Shown: positions 31,533 through 43,024 of the stretch, piece after piece
Layout: the number at the start of each line of letters is the position of its first letter
How positions within the stretch are numbered: the stretch's first letter is position 1
Assembly: GCF_900963305.1 (NCBI RefSeq)
Contig: NW_021780168.1
Span: 498,501-562,500 of the forward strand
Reading direction: 5' to 3'
From: Echeneis naucrates
Lineage: Eukaryota; Chordata; Actinopteri; Carangiformes; Echeneidae
DNA length: 64,000 nucleotides
Position numbers and translations under genes: made by a program
The notes under the pieces: model-generated
The model's input: the letters and a program-made list of their open reading frames with translations, nothing else
Told to the model about the DNA's origin: nothing
Databases searched by the model: none

Positions 31533-32751
31533 CACTCACCGGCCACTTTATTAGGTACACCATGCTAGTAACGGGTTGGACCCCCTTTTGCCTTCAGAAC
31601 TGCCTCAATTCTTCGTGGCATAGATTCAACAAGGTGCTGGAAGCATTCTTCAGAGAGTTTGGTCCATATTGACATGATGGCATCACACAGTTGCCGCAGA
31701 TTTGTCGGCTGCACATCCATGATGCGAATCTCCCGTTCCACCACATCCCAAAGATGCTCTATTGGATTGAGATCTGGTGACTATGGAGGCCATTTGAGTA
31801 CAGTGAACTCATTGTCATGTTCAAGAAACCAGTCTGAGATGATTCCAGCTTTATGACATGGCGCATTATCCTGCTGAAAGTAGCCATCAGAAGTTGGGTA
31901 CATTGTGGTCATAAAGGGATGGACATGGTCAGCAACAATACTCAGGTAGGCTGTGGCGTTGCAACGATGCTCAATTGGTACCAAGGGGCCCAAAGAGTGC
32001 CAAGAAAATATTCCCCACACCATTACACCACCACCAGCCTGAACCGTTGATACAAGGCAGGATGGATCCATGCTTTCATGTTGTTGACGCCAAATTCTGA
32101 CCCTACCATCCGAATGTCGCAGCAGAAATCGAGACTCATCAGACCAGGCAACGTTTTTCCAATCTTCTATTGTCCAATTTCGATGAGCTTGTGCAAATTG
32201 TAGCCTCAGTTTCCTGTTCTTAGCTGAAAGGAGTGGCACCCGGTGTGGTCTTCTGCTGCTGTAGCCCATCTGCCTCAAAGTTCGACGTACTGTGCGTTCA
32301 GAGATGCTCTTCTGCCTACCTTGGTTGTAACGGGTGGTTATTTGAGTCACTGTTGCCTTTCTATCAGCTCGAACCAGTCTGGCCATTCTCCTCTGACCTC
32401 TGGCATCAACAAGACATTTCCGCCCACAGAACTGCCGCTCACTGGATATTTTTTTCTTTTTCGGACCATTCTCTGTAAACCCTAGAGATGGTTGTGCGTG
32501 AAAATCTCAGTAGATCAGCAGTTTCTGAAATACTCAGACCAGCCCTTCTGGCACCAACAACCATGCCACGTTCAAAGTCACTCAAATCACCTTTCTTCCC
32601 CATACTGATGCTCGGTTTGAACTGCAGGAAATTGTCTTGACCGTGTCTACATGCCTAAATGCACTGAGTTGCCGCCATGTGATTGGCTGATTAGAAATTA
32701 AGTGTTAACGAGCAGTTGGACAGGTGTACCTAATAAAGTGGCCAGTGAGTG
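31533..32751 (-). mobile_element. Tc1/mariner-type transposon
   Basis: 1219-base element with ~29-base inverted ends (CACTCACCGGCCACTTTATT at the left, one mismatch at the right), flanked by TA on both sides. It carries a Tc1 transposase on the minus strand. It is inserted in the 3' non-coding part of the hAT element. Confidence 0.9.
31781..32603 (-). pseudogene. Tc1-family transposase, broken
   Basis: The likely start is the ATG at 32603 (MGKKGDLSDFERGM). An extra A in the A-run near 32450 shifts the frame; the remaining frame (32386-31781) covers the second helix-turn-helix and the DDE core with WSDES and QQDNAPCH. It ends at a TAG where a CAG codon is expected, just before the SPDLNPIE-type region with the last catalytic residue. 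So at least one frameshift and one stop; not active. Confidence 0.87.
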
Positions 32752-34523
32752 TATATTGATACTGTGTCAATACTGCGTCACTGAATAGTGACACCTGCTG
32801 GACCTTAAAAATCCCTACAGGCAACTTAGTTGCCAGACTCAACTGATACATATTTGATGGCCTTGTATATACAATAATATAATTTAAGTCATTGTATTTT
32901 ATCTTGCATTATTTTATATCTTCATTTAATTAAAAAATATCTGTGATATTTTTAGATACAGTCAATAAATAATGTATCTTAATGTGTAAATCTAAGTGAA
33001 CGTGTTTTTCCAACGTTTTGAAATTGAGTCTGTTACGCTTTTTTGATATTCTCAAGCTGTATAAAAGACCCGCTCACACGGCACAGATGAGGTTGGAGTG
33101 CAGAGAAAATGTAAGGAAAGCCGGAGGAGGTTTGGATAAATTTCCTTTTCGTTGTCCCAGTAATGCTGAATAACATGCCTGAAATGGGTGCAGACAGCTG
33201 TTATGAAGATGGTCCCAGCTGGGGCTCATTTGTGCGTCCGATTACAGACGCACATTCTGACCGCAGTCTACTGATGGCCTCGTTGTACATGCAGGAACTG
33301 CAGAACATGTGTGATTTAAATCTTTGGTCTAAATCTAATGACTCCAGATTGGAAGCAGTGTCTGTGACTCGACGCTTCAGGTGTTCATGTAGGTGTATGG
33401 CTGCCTGTGTGTGCAAGGTTGAAGCATTACACTGTAGTGCAAGATAGAGCATTTTCATCATTAGGATGTATAGGAAGTATTGCATTCCCAACACAGATGT
33501 ACACAACTTCAAATTCTCATTAATGTAGTGACAGGTAAGAGCCAAGTAAGCCTCCGCTTTCACAGATGTCCACAGGTCAGTTGTTACACTCACTGCCACA
33601 GCTTGCTGTACTTCTATTTTCACTCCTCATACTTTTTGGCCACCATTTGTTTGATGGTCTGAAAATTACACCAAGTCAAACCAAAAGCAAATCAATGTGT
33701 TTAAATTAAATATTAAATAAATTGGATATATCAACTACTACTTTAGATAATTTCCACACAAACCTTTCTGGTTGGCAAAACAGATGAGGGCTGAAGGACC
33801 TGAACCAGTTCTCTGAACCCTTCACTCTCCACAATGCTGAGGGACTGGCAGTCCTTTAAGATTAAATTAACCAGAACTTCATCCAGCATCTGCTTCCTGG
33901 AAGCTTGATGGTTAAAAATGAGGTAAAGAAGAAATTAATAGGAATTAATTATCAATAAAGCAACTATGAGTAAGTTGTGGAATGACTGTATACCTGAGTT
34001 TACCCTGGGTGTGAAATGAATTTGAATTCAGATAGATCAAGTGGAAACTCTGAAAGGAACAGAGTGAAACAACAAGGAAATTAAAACAAATACCTTATTT
34101 TCCAATATGAGATGAAAATGGTCCAACACAGCGGAAACCTTTCTTTTGGCTTAAAGCTGCTCCATAATTCTTGATGAGTTTGACAATGAACCGCCAAAGA
34201 TCAGAGATTCCTTTGGCAGATGTGCTTCCTTATAAACAGTGGCGTTTCAGTGTCAGTTTGAAACAGTTCCTGTATCAGTCAAGTGACTTTCTTAAAGCGA
34301 TATGCGCACCAACACAGAGTTTTGTTCTATGAGTTCGATGCATGCGCCGACGTATCTGTGTTGCCGATTCCATCAATATTGTTGATGTTCAAACTGGATT
34401 GTTGGCTTTTGGTCAGACATTTTCACAGGTGATGAAATGTAAGTTTGAATGATTCACTTTCAGTAAAGTTGTTGATAAATGAACAGATGAACTGCAGCTG
34501 TTGTTTCTTGTTCTCTCCATCAG

Positions 34524-35053
34524 ATGTCTGTGAACTGGAACTGGACACAAACACAATCAACAGAAACCTCAAACTGTCTGACAACAGGAAGGTGACACGT
34601 TTGAGAGAGGATCAGTCATATACTGATCATCCAGACAGATTTGATATCTGTCCTCAGCTGCTGTGTAGCAATGGTCTGACTGGTCACTGTTACTGGGAGG
34701 TCGAGTGGAGTGGACTGGTTTATATCTCAATGAGCTACAGAGGAATCAGAAGGAAAGGACACAGTGATGACTGTGTGTTTGGAAGAAATGATCAGTCCTG
34801 GAGTCTGATCTGCTCTGAAGATGGTTACTCTGTCTGTCACAACAACAGAAAAACTTCCCTCTTCTCCTCCCCCTTTGTCTGTAACACAGTAGCAGTGTAT
34901 GTGGACTGTCCTGCTGGCTCTCTGTCCTTCTACAGAGTCTCCTCTGACTCACTGATCCACCTCCACACCTTCAACACCACATTCACTGAACCTCTCTATG
35001 CTGGGTTCTTCATTTGGTTTGGTTCTTCAGTGTCACTGAGGGAGTTGTATTGA
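34524..35053 (+). CDS. NLR B30.2 (PRY-SPRY) exon
   Basis: Final exon of about 176 codons ending at TGA. PRY part (LELDTNTINRNLKLSDNRK) and SPRY part (CYWEVEWSG, GYSVCHNNRKTS, LIHLHTFNTTFTEPLYAG) are complete and open. A CAG acceptor precedes it, in phase with the linker exon. B30.2 domains at the C-terminus are characteristic of the expanded fish NLR family. Confidence 0.88.
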
Positions 35054-37048
35054 AGGAGACTTGAAACTAGAAACTGAGACACTTCACTGTTGACTTCACT
35101 TCTCAGCTCTGGAGCGAGGTCTGAGCGAGGACCTCTGACAGAGGTCAGTTCCAGGTTGGAGACAGAGCTGGACTTTAATGTGCAAATATAAGTATTTTTT
35201 TTCATCGGTGTGTTCCTGAAATGCCATCAGCCTACACACTAATTACTTTTCCGTCATGCTTTGGTTGTTTTCTGTAACTAAGAATTTTTGCTTCAAGAGT
35301 GAAAAGGGAAGAGAACATGTGATGGCTGGACCGAAGATGAGATCTAAACATCTCTCAGCATTAATGCTGAAGATCTTCAGAGGAAATTGTTGTCTGTGGC
35401 CTTCGTTTTCTTCATCCTGCCTCCTGTTGGACTGTCAGTTTATTTCAGTTCCATTGATCTGTTCAGTAGCATGATGTCTCCAGGACTTCAGGCTGCAGTC
35501 TGAATGAGACAAACATGGACACCAGTTCCTCCAAGAGAATCATCAGGAACTGAGTTCATCGTCACAGCAATCAGCTGCTGTTCAAGCCTGTCTGGCTATC
35601 ATCAAATGATTAACACTGTGGAGGCTGAGGAGGTAGAGTTCATTAGTAAATGTGTTCTAACCAGCTGTAAACTGTTAAAATATTCCATCATATAATCAGA
35701 GGTGAGACGTTCACAGTTTGGATACTAACATATCCAAATGTACAGTTCTGTTATGAACCCAAACGGGTTCTTTTTAGTGTTGATTCCTGGTTAGTAGTTT
35801 CATCATTCTCAGCGACACTGTTGGACCCAAAGAGGGTTAAAAACAGTTTGGCCTTCTTTGGTCAGCTGAACTGCCCACTGAACCCAACATCTCACACAGG
35901 CTTTGAGGGAAAGAGGGGCAGGCAGGCGGTGAGAATGAAAGCAGGAGGGGGAGATTCAAACAGGTGAAGGCAGGAACATGAAGTTCATGGAGAGGATGCA
36001 GCAGTATGGAATTTATGGGGATAAGGGAGCAGCAGGTGTTGCAGGAACATGGGATGGTGATGAGTCACCACCTGCAGGCTGAGGACAGGGAGAGAGAGGA
36101 GAGGAACTGGGAGAGACAGAGACTTTGGGAAATGAGGTTGACCTTTAAATGCCCTTTGTGAGACAAACATAACGTCCTGTTTTTATCTGAGTGTCTCTGT
36201 ATGTATGAATGGTGATGTGGCCTGGTTGGGGGATATATTCATGTTTATTTTTATCATTTAATGTGTAAAGCACTTTGTGCAACATTGATATGTTTAAAAG
36301 TTTAAAGTAGAGATTGATTTGTTGGTTAATTAATTCATTGACTGATATAGTGATATAATACAGTCCAATAATGTTGGACTGTCGTGCAGCAGACTCTCAG
36401 CTCAGTGTGTGAATGTGCTGCTGCTGAACTGGGACTCATGAGTTCCACTCTGAACCAATGAGTCATGAATCATGAGTCTGACTGTGAACCAGTCTACAGT
36501 ATGTGCTGTGGGTGAGTGACAGCTCATAGCGGGGAGGGAAAGGGAGTGAAACAGAAAACCAGAGCTGCTGCTTTTCCTCCTTCTTTCTATATGAACATGA
36601 GCACCATGATGCACACTGCTGTGTTCTCATATCAAGCTCATGTTCACCTTCTTTCTTTCACAGGGAAAACATGAAAGAAGCTGAAGCTGAACTCAGCCTT
36701 CCAACTTTAGTGCTCCATTTTCTGACGTTATAGTCCACACCAGGCTGCAGCCTCTCTGTGTGACACTTTGTTCATCATTATTTTCACACTTTAGTTCCTG
36801 CTTCTTTTCATTTAGGCTCCATGTAGGCTGTTCATGATGACTTTGTTTGTGTGTGGGATCTCTGTCTGAATTAAAGTTTCACAATCACTGCCTCAGACTG
36901 CATTCAGAAGGAATTGTTGAAGTCATAGAAGCTGAAGAGTTGATGATCAGAGGCTGACAGCTATGCTGTCAGGAGAGACTGCTCTCTGACAGAGTCGGCC
37001 TCCCTCCACATTTAGGAGGCTTTTTCACTTCTTACAACAGCTGACAAA
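35054..37048. other. NLR downstream region and dispersed repeats
   Basis: May hold the NLR 3' UTR, but no clear poly-A signal was picked out. Positions 35955-36130 are an inverted copy of 38685-38850. The stretch near 36725-36790 is shared, inverted, with 48580-48665. No gene recognised. Confidence 0.45.
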
Positions 37049-37104
37049 GGGCTCATCTGGGATTTGAACCCCGGACCTGTCACACCCTGAGCCAGAATCA
37101 TCCT
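37049..37104 (-). pseudogene. tRNA-Pro(AGG) 3' part
   Basis: Minus strand shows an AGG anticodon loop, T-arm GGGGTTCAAATCCC and acceptor AGATGAGCCC. The 5' acceptor and D-arm are absent. Confidence 0.6.
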
Positions 37105-37886
37105 GATTGTTCCTGGAATGGTTTGGTTAGTCAGAGTGTGTCTGTGTGTGTTCAGATCGGAGCTCTTCTTGTCTCTCTGAGTGGTTGGAAATGAAAATGG
37201 AGTTCGGTAGAAGCAGATGACTCTGAGGATGAATGAATGTTTCACTGACAACATCAACAACTGTTTACTCACCTCACAATGAGGGCGTGTGACGTCACTG
37301 GAGAGCAAAGGCATTTCCTGTCTTTTATCGCTCTCCCACGTGACACAAATATACATGATACTTGAATGAATGAATGAGAAACACAAATCAGCTGTTGTTA
37401 TAAGGAGCATTTAATTGAATTAAAATTAAAATCTGCTCGTCTCACAGTTTGTTCCTGCCACACGCCTGTTCTGTCTTCTACTTATTAAAATGCTTATTTT
37501 CCTGCTCTCACTCACTTTTGGAATCGCGCAGAGCAGCGCACCGCGTCCACTGTGTGTGTGTGTGTGCTCTCTCTGCTGGTCTGAGCTCACAGTTCATTTA
37601 AATGCTTTGTTGGATCTGTCTGTCTGTATCACGTCAGAAACTCTGAAACACTCTGAACTTCTTTAAAACACGCTGGATTTAAGTTAAGATTTTGCCTAAT
37701 AAATAATTGAAGTTGTGCGATTACGTCATGTATCACTTTCCCTACTGAGGAGTGACATCAGAGCTCCGTCTCACTCAGTGGAGGAACAAAGGAGGAGCTT
37801 GTGTTTAAACCTGTGTGAGAAAAACAGAAAAAATAAGACTGCCACGGTTAGCTGCCATGTTATAAAATGCAGGAAGTACTTCTGTT
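37105..37886. other. Spacer, no gene seen
   Basis: Positions 37285-37340 recur inverted at 20335-20385, and 37608-37690 recur at 29135 and 57085. A short (TG)n run lies at about 37547. No coding gene. Confidence 0.45.
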
Positions 37887-37954
37887 CAGTGTTCGGTTCA
37901 GTGGTAGAATTCTCGCCTGCGCGGGAGGCCTGGGTTCGATTCCCGGCCAATGCA
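37887..37954 (+). pseudogene. tRNA-Gly(GCC), anticodon deleted
   Basis: GGTTCAGTGGTAGAATTC, then GCCTGCGCGGGAGGCC and CCCGGCCAATGCA match tRNA-Gly. Four bases including most of the GCC anticodon loop are missing, and the 5' acceptor is altered. Confidence 0.75.
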
Positions 37955-38495
37955 GAGGAACTCTTTACCAACATCCAGATGTTAGAAACACAGTGCTGCT
38001 TGGAAAATACAAGACATGAAAAAACCTGATGGACTCCAACACTCAGCAGCCCCTCTGAGCTGGTGGCAGACCAAGGCTTCGGTCTGCACACATCTTCCAC
38101 ATGTGATGGCACACACACTGTGTATTGTGGCAACATCCGTCCCCTCAGAGAGAATCTGCTCTTTAACCCTCCTGTCGTTTTCACCCCCCGCCCCTTACTT
38201 TAGTGTTCCTGCTCTGTTTTATACGGTGGCCGGTAAGTGCAAAACAAAATTACAAAGTGCCAAACACTTTTACATGTTGGGAAACATTTTTACATTTTAT
38301 TAATCAAAATTACATAAGAAAAACTTTTACCACGGACAAAACAAATTTACGGGGTCCGGAGTCCGGGGGGCGGGCTCTTTAGTAACTTTCAAGACCAGGC
38401 TTAAAACTTTCCTGTATGACAGAGCGTAAAGTTAAAAAGTCCTCTACTCTTTAGATATGCTGCTGTAGGCCTAGGCTGCTGGGGGAAGGACTGAG

Positions 38496-38537
<42 letters not shown>

Positions 38538-38858
38538 CCTGTCACCCTCTCTCCCCCTCTCCCTCTTTCTCTCTAACTCCCTCCTTGCATGCGCTGATAA
38601 AAACCATCCTTCTTAAAAAAAAAAAAAAACAACAGTTTCACCCAGTTCTAAGCATTTATACTGCATTTACTAACCATGTTCTGCCAAAGTCTCTGTCTCT
38701 CCCAGCTTCTCCCCTCTCTCTCCCTGTCCTCATCCTGCAGGTGGTGACTCATCACCATCCCATGTTCCTGCAACACCTGCTGGTCCCATATAACATGAAT
38801 TGTGTATTACAGCTCAACTCCATGAACTTCATGCAACAACATGTTCCTGCCTACCCCC

Positions 38859-38937
<79 letters not shown>

Positions 38938-39438
38938 ATGGCCGCCACCCTGAGCCTGGTTCTGTTCGAGGTTTTGGCCGTTTTGTGGAAACAACTTGAG
39001 CCAATTTACGCGGTTGTGTACGATTGTTGACGATCTGTAGAATGTTTAACGTTGATGAACGGACAAGGTGGAAGGAGCACGCGCACAGGAGACATCTAAT
39101 AAACAGCCGGAAAATGCTAAAAAAGCTAAGTGTAGCATCGTGCTAACTAGCTGAAGCCGCTGTCAGACATGCAGTGAATTAAAGTGCACCGTGTATTCCA
39201 ACGGGAAATACACAGACCTGTATCCACCATGTGTTAGGAAGAGGACGAGGAGGAGCTGGTTATAGTCAATTTGAGGAATTTACAACACACAACAATGTAA
39301 GCTGACAGCTGCTGACTGTGACATTCCAGTTTTTTCTCTGTACAACATTTTTGGTATTTAAATCATTTTTGTAAAAGTATCAAATTGTGCACTGTCTGGA
39401 ATATGCACTAATTAGATAAAAAAAAAATGTCATTGCAG
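37955..39438. repeat. Dispersed repeats and (CT)n tracts
   Basis: Positions 38025-38165 are an inverted copy of 56400-56540. Positions 38370-38940 look like one dispersed repeat with two CT microsatellites (38500-38530 and 38864-38936). Positions 39237-39296 could encode a short exon (GRGRGGAGYSQFEEF, followed by a GTAAGC donor) upstream of the HECT exons; uncertain. Confidence 0.5.
38864..38936 (+). repeat. (CT)n microsatellite
   Basis: About 73 bases of uninterrupted CT repeat. It generates spurious open frames on both strands. Confidence 0.92.
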
Positions 39439-41364
39439 GGAGGAGATGGGCATTACATTACCAGACATTATTACAAACCTGTCACATCCTATTGATCATG
39501 GAAGAGGCAGCAGGTTCAACATCTCAAGGGCTAATGTTTGGGAGGGAGCAGTCAGAAGTTTAAAGAGTACAACATACTCTGAAACCTGTGACATGCTGGT
39601 AAAATTCACCGATGATGCTGCTGTTTTGGAAGAAGGAATTGACACAGGTGGGCCGAGACGAGAGTTTTTAACTCTACTGATGAAACATTTGAAAGACCGG
39701 CCCATTTCTGATGGACCAGAAGGACATCGGTTCTTGGTGTACAATGCAAATGGTATGAACAGGGTTAGATGTAAACAATACTAATGTTTAATGATCATTA
39801 ACTTTATATATCACATGACATACGCTTTGTTGCTTTAACTATTTTTCAAAAACATGTTTCATCTCAATACATTATAGTATATAATCTGGGATAAGTTTTA
39901 ATTTTACAACATAAATTCATGAACAGCTGTCAGGGAGGATGAATACTACCTGGCAGGAAAGATGATTGCTGTGTCAGCAGTGCATGGAGGTCTGGGGCCG
40001 CATTTCCTGACACAACATCTTGTTCATTATCTTGTGGGCCAACAGTTGATTCGATCACTGATGAAGAAATAAGGAAAGCTTTGAAAGAGGTGAGAGTAGG
40101 CTATGGTGTGGTAGGACAGAGTATTATGTTGTTCCTGCAGTTTTGTTCTGTTTTATTACATACACAGAATTGGCTTCATTCATTGTTTGTATGTCAGAAT
40201 TAAATCTTGTGTCATGGAATAAAAAGTAGGCAAGAAGATACAGAACACACTGTACATAGTTATTGATATGAGTGTTTGTGTCCCTTTTTGTTTCTTTCAG
40301 ATTGAGAATGTTTCTTCAGTGGATGCTCTGTGAGAATGCATCATGAGATGCAGCACAATGTTTACAGACAGCAGGCTGTCTGAGACATGTTGCTCCTGTT
40401 GAAGAAAAGAAAGAAATCGTGTCAGACTTCCTCCGATGGTACATTATTGACCGGTAAGATCATATTTGTAATGAAGATGTGATTTTTATTTTTTTGTATT
40501 TAAGATATTTTAGTTTGAAATGCCTCATCATCCCTCTCTGTGGTTTATTAAGAATGTATATTTTTTAGCTGAGTCAGTGTATCACAATGTGTGCCTTAGT
40601 TTAGTATAATTGCTGTGTGATGTCTGTCTCCCCTTCCTCTGTCTTATGCCAATCAAAAGGTGCTCATGTCATTCCAGTCTTGTGTTTGTGTGCGTAATTG
40701 TTGCAGTCTGTAGAGTAACAATTATCCTGCCAAGTGCAAAGCAAGACACAGAGTTCTTCTTTAAATCAGTAATGTTCAACACAACCATTTTTACTAATTT
40801 CTATATGTTTGGGTGGATAGTCGTTTTAGAAAACATTTAGGTTTCTTTAGGTAATTTAAATGTGAAACAATGTTTGTGGTCACTTTTTAGATTCAAAGAT
40901 GGTCTTTCAGCTCTTCAGTTTCTGACTGCACTGCAGCAACAGCCTACTTTTCTGGCCCCTGTCCTGTGCCACTCTGAAAAGCCACTCACTGGTCTGGAAC
41001 TTGAGACTCTTCAAACCTGCCCTCAGTCCATCAGGAAGTAACAGGAGACTTAAAGAAAGTCAAACTTTGGACTACTGGGCAGACTGTGTCTTTGATTGTG
41101 AAGGTTTGTAAATCACAATTTTTTTTTCAACTTTGTTGAGAAAATACATTGGCAAGATGTAACTGAAGGTTTTTCTTTGCAGAAGGTCAGGCTGCTGTGT
41201 CTCTGGAGGATGTTTTGATGTTGGCAACTGGGCTGACTTCACCTCCCCCGTCCGGATTGGAACCATCACCAAGAATAGAGTTCCTGGATGACTCTCCATT
41301 CCCAGTTCCCAATACATGTTCAAACACATTGAAATTAGCAATCCTAGATTCACACTGTGTTTAA
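39439..41364 (+). pseudogene. HECT-domain E3 ligase (G2E3-like) pseudogene
   Basis: Five exon-like blocks with splice sites carry a HECT domain: 39439-39752 (NISRANVWEGAVRS, DDAAVLEEGIDTGGPRREF), 39927-40089 ([16 protein letters not shown]), 40301-40453 (FLRWYIIDR), 40891-41103 ([22 protein letters not shown]) and 41183-41364 (VSLEDVLMLATG, FPVPNTCSNTLKL). HECT proteins transfer ubiquitin through a catalytic Cys, here expected at PNTCSNT in the last block. Exon 2 lacks one base near 40040; exon 3 has a TGA near 40331 and a frame change near 40370; exon 4 has a frame change near 41010. It is therefore a decayed copy. Similar G2E3-like copies are numerous in fish genomes. Confidence 0.82.
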
Positions 41365-42088
41365 GTCACACATGGACTTTGGAATTCAAAATTCCCCAGG
41401 ATTGGGCTGCTTATAAGCTGTGTGACTGGATCACCCCTTGAGACCAGACTCCTTAAAGATGGTGTATTCTTTGTTGTTAAATGTGTTTTTATAATGTAAA
41501 GAGATGTGAACATGTTCTTTTTTTTTTCCCCTCACAGTTAAGATTTTCACTAAATAATAAATAAATAAAACAATATTAATGATACAATAATAATAATAAT
41601 AATAATAATAATAAACACAATATTACCTGTGTTGGAAGCAGTACTTACTTGGGAGATTACTTTTTTTTTGTAACACAGAACTCCAATAAACCCTGCTGAT
41701 TCTGTGATGTCACAAAGGTTCTAATGACATCACAGAGATCAAAGACTCCTCCCACTTTTTCTCATGACCTCCACCATAGGGTGCTGCCTGCTGCAATAAT
41801 GCTGCCTTTAATAGAAATTTGGGAACATTTAATTAAAGAATACATTTTGATGATGATTGGAAATGTCTGTAGAGTCCTAAATTAAAATATCTGAAAAAAT
41901 CCTTCAGTCTTCCACGAGACAATGGCGTCTTTGACAGCCTTTTGGCCACACAAGCAGTCAGTGTGACGCATCCACCGTCACAATATTTCATGGTGTGGTT
42001 GAAAGAGGAGGGAGAATATTGGAAATGTACGTCCAAAAAAAAAAAAAAAAAAAACAGAACTTGAACCTCACTCAGATACTACCTCCGA
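41365..42088. repeat. Spacer with cassette repeats
   Basis: An (AAT)n run lies at 41588-41612. Positions 41695-41800 are an inverted GGAGGAGTCTTTGAT block, and 41885-42040 repeat 640-790. A poly-A run at 42038-42055 could serve as a terminator for the Phe tRNA on the minus strand. Confidence 0.6.
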
Positions 42089-42161
42089 TGCTGAAACCCG
42101 GGATTGAACCAGGGACCTTTAGATCTTCAGTCTAACGCTCTCCCAACTGAGCTATTTCAGT
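42089..42161 (-). tRNA. tRNA-Phe(GAA)
   Basis: 73 bases almost identical to vertebrate tRNA-Phe: TAGCTCAGTTGGGAGAGCG, anticodon GAA, AGGTCCCTGGTTCAATCC, acceptor (A/G)CTGAAA with TTTCAGC. Only the first acceptor pair is altered. Among the best preserved in the window. Confidence 0.88.
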
Positions 42162-42413
42162 TGGATGGCTCCAGGTCTGCTGGATGTTCTGTGACAGTTC
42201 TGCTTGTTTTTGACAATTAACACTGCTCTTTAACCCTCCTGTTGTTTTCACCCCCCGCCCATTATTTAGTGTTCCTGGTCTGTTTTAACTTCCCCTCAAT
42301 GAAAACAAAAAACATTAATTACCTCCAAGTTTTTATTTAACACTGTTTAGCTGTTAAAACGTCTCAGAGTAACTGCAGTGAAAATACAAATATGCACTGA
42401 AAATGTATTCCAA

Positions 42414-42451
42414 AATGTGTGAGGCCCCAAGTTCAATCCCTGCCATCTTCA
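42414..42451 (+). pseudogene. tRNA-Ala 3' half
   Basis: ATGTGTGAGGCCCCAAGTTC then AATCCCTGCCATCTTCA is the 3' half of the second Ala family. It is in the opposite orientation to 18874 and 58846 but has the same flanks. Confidence 0.6.
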
Positions 42452-42713
42452 GCGTTGATAATGAAGTACAGGAAGTGCTTATCTTGTGCAACAATCTGTT
42501 CTCTCAATTATCCACTCAGCTTGGAGCGATTTATCCTGTGTAGTCATCCTACCAAATTACTGACTGACCTTTTGCATTGTTTTAATGTAGGACTCTTCAT
42601 CTTCCTGTCTATACATAAGTCCTTCCTCCATCAGGTGCATTAACAAGGAAATTTATGAATTTGTTATTTGAAAATTGTTGATATGAATAACAGCACAGTA
42701 ACTCAGAATGCAC

Positions 42714-42785
42714 AGGCTCCACTGCGCGTTGAACTCTGATCACTGGATTCATAGTTCAGCATGCTAACCATTACACCATGGGGTT
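42714..42785 (-). pseudogene. tRNA-Gln body with ATG anticodon position
   Basis: Minus strand: CCATGGTGTAATGGTTAGCA, anticodon loop CTATGAA and GATCAGAGTTCAACGC. The anticodon position reads ATG, not CTG or TTG, and the T-arm is degenerate. Its 5' end is fused to a mirror copy, forming a palindrome. Confidence 0.65.
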
Positions 42786-42801
42786 TCATGGTGTAATGGT
42801 T
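42766..42801. repeat. Perfect inverted repeat of tRNA-Gln 5' arm
   Basis: AACCATTACACCATG at 42766-42780 and its exact reverse complement at 42787-42801 are separated by GGGTTT. The arms are the D-arm and acceptor of tRNA-Gln placed head to head. Confidence 0.85.
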
Positions 42802-42814
42802 GAGGTTTGCTCTC

Positions 42815-43024
42815 TGTCGGGTTTAAGCCACCTAAGACATTATTAAACACACAAGGAAGAAAGACAAAGGACAACAGCGCTCGTTTTACTTGCAAGGAGA
42901 ACAGTGAGATATGCTCAGAGGTATGATCTCAGCTCCTGTTGAAACACAAGTTTCTGCATTCTTGCAGGGTTAGTAAAAGTAGAGCAATACTGTGATAATC
43001 ATTTTATGTACATTTATTCTAACA
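42815..43024 (-). repeat. Solo LTR of an endogenous retrovirus
   Basis: On the minus strand it begins TGTTAGAATAAATG and ends CTTAAACCCGACA. It matches both ends of the LTR at 62155-62635 but lacks the middle. It starts 30 bases upstream of the minus-strand tRNA-Gln. No internal sequence remains. Confidence 0.72.

Larger units (their letters stand above)
31492..34380 (-). mobile_element. Decayed hAT DNA transposon
   Basis: On the minus strand, hAT transposase pieces lie in order: an exon near 33770-33905 (QMLDEVLVNLILKDCQ, VESEGFRELV, LPTRK), the core at 33201-33623 (VTTDLWTS, AYLALTCHYI), and the C-terminal dimerisation region near 33035-33175 (HYWDNEKEIYP, TSSVPCERVF). The left end starts TAGTGATGGGTAGATGAGG; the right end is uncertain. 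Stops and frame changes interrupt it. It sits in the last intron of the NLR gene and holds a nested Tc1 element. Confidence 0.75.

Noticed and set aside
33163-33447. 94-codon plus-strand frame
   Set aside because: It is the antisense shadow of the hAT transposase core.
38585-39030. Open frames across the CT microsatellite
   Set aside because: They are serine-leucine or arginine-glutamate dipeptide runs created by the repeat.
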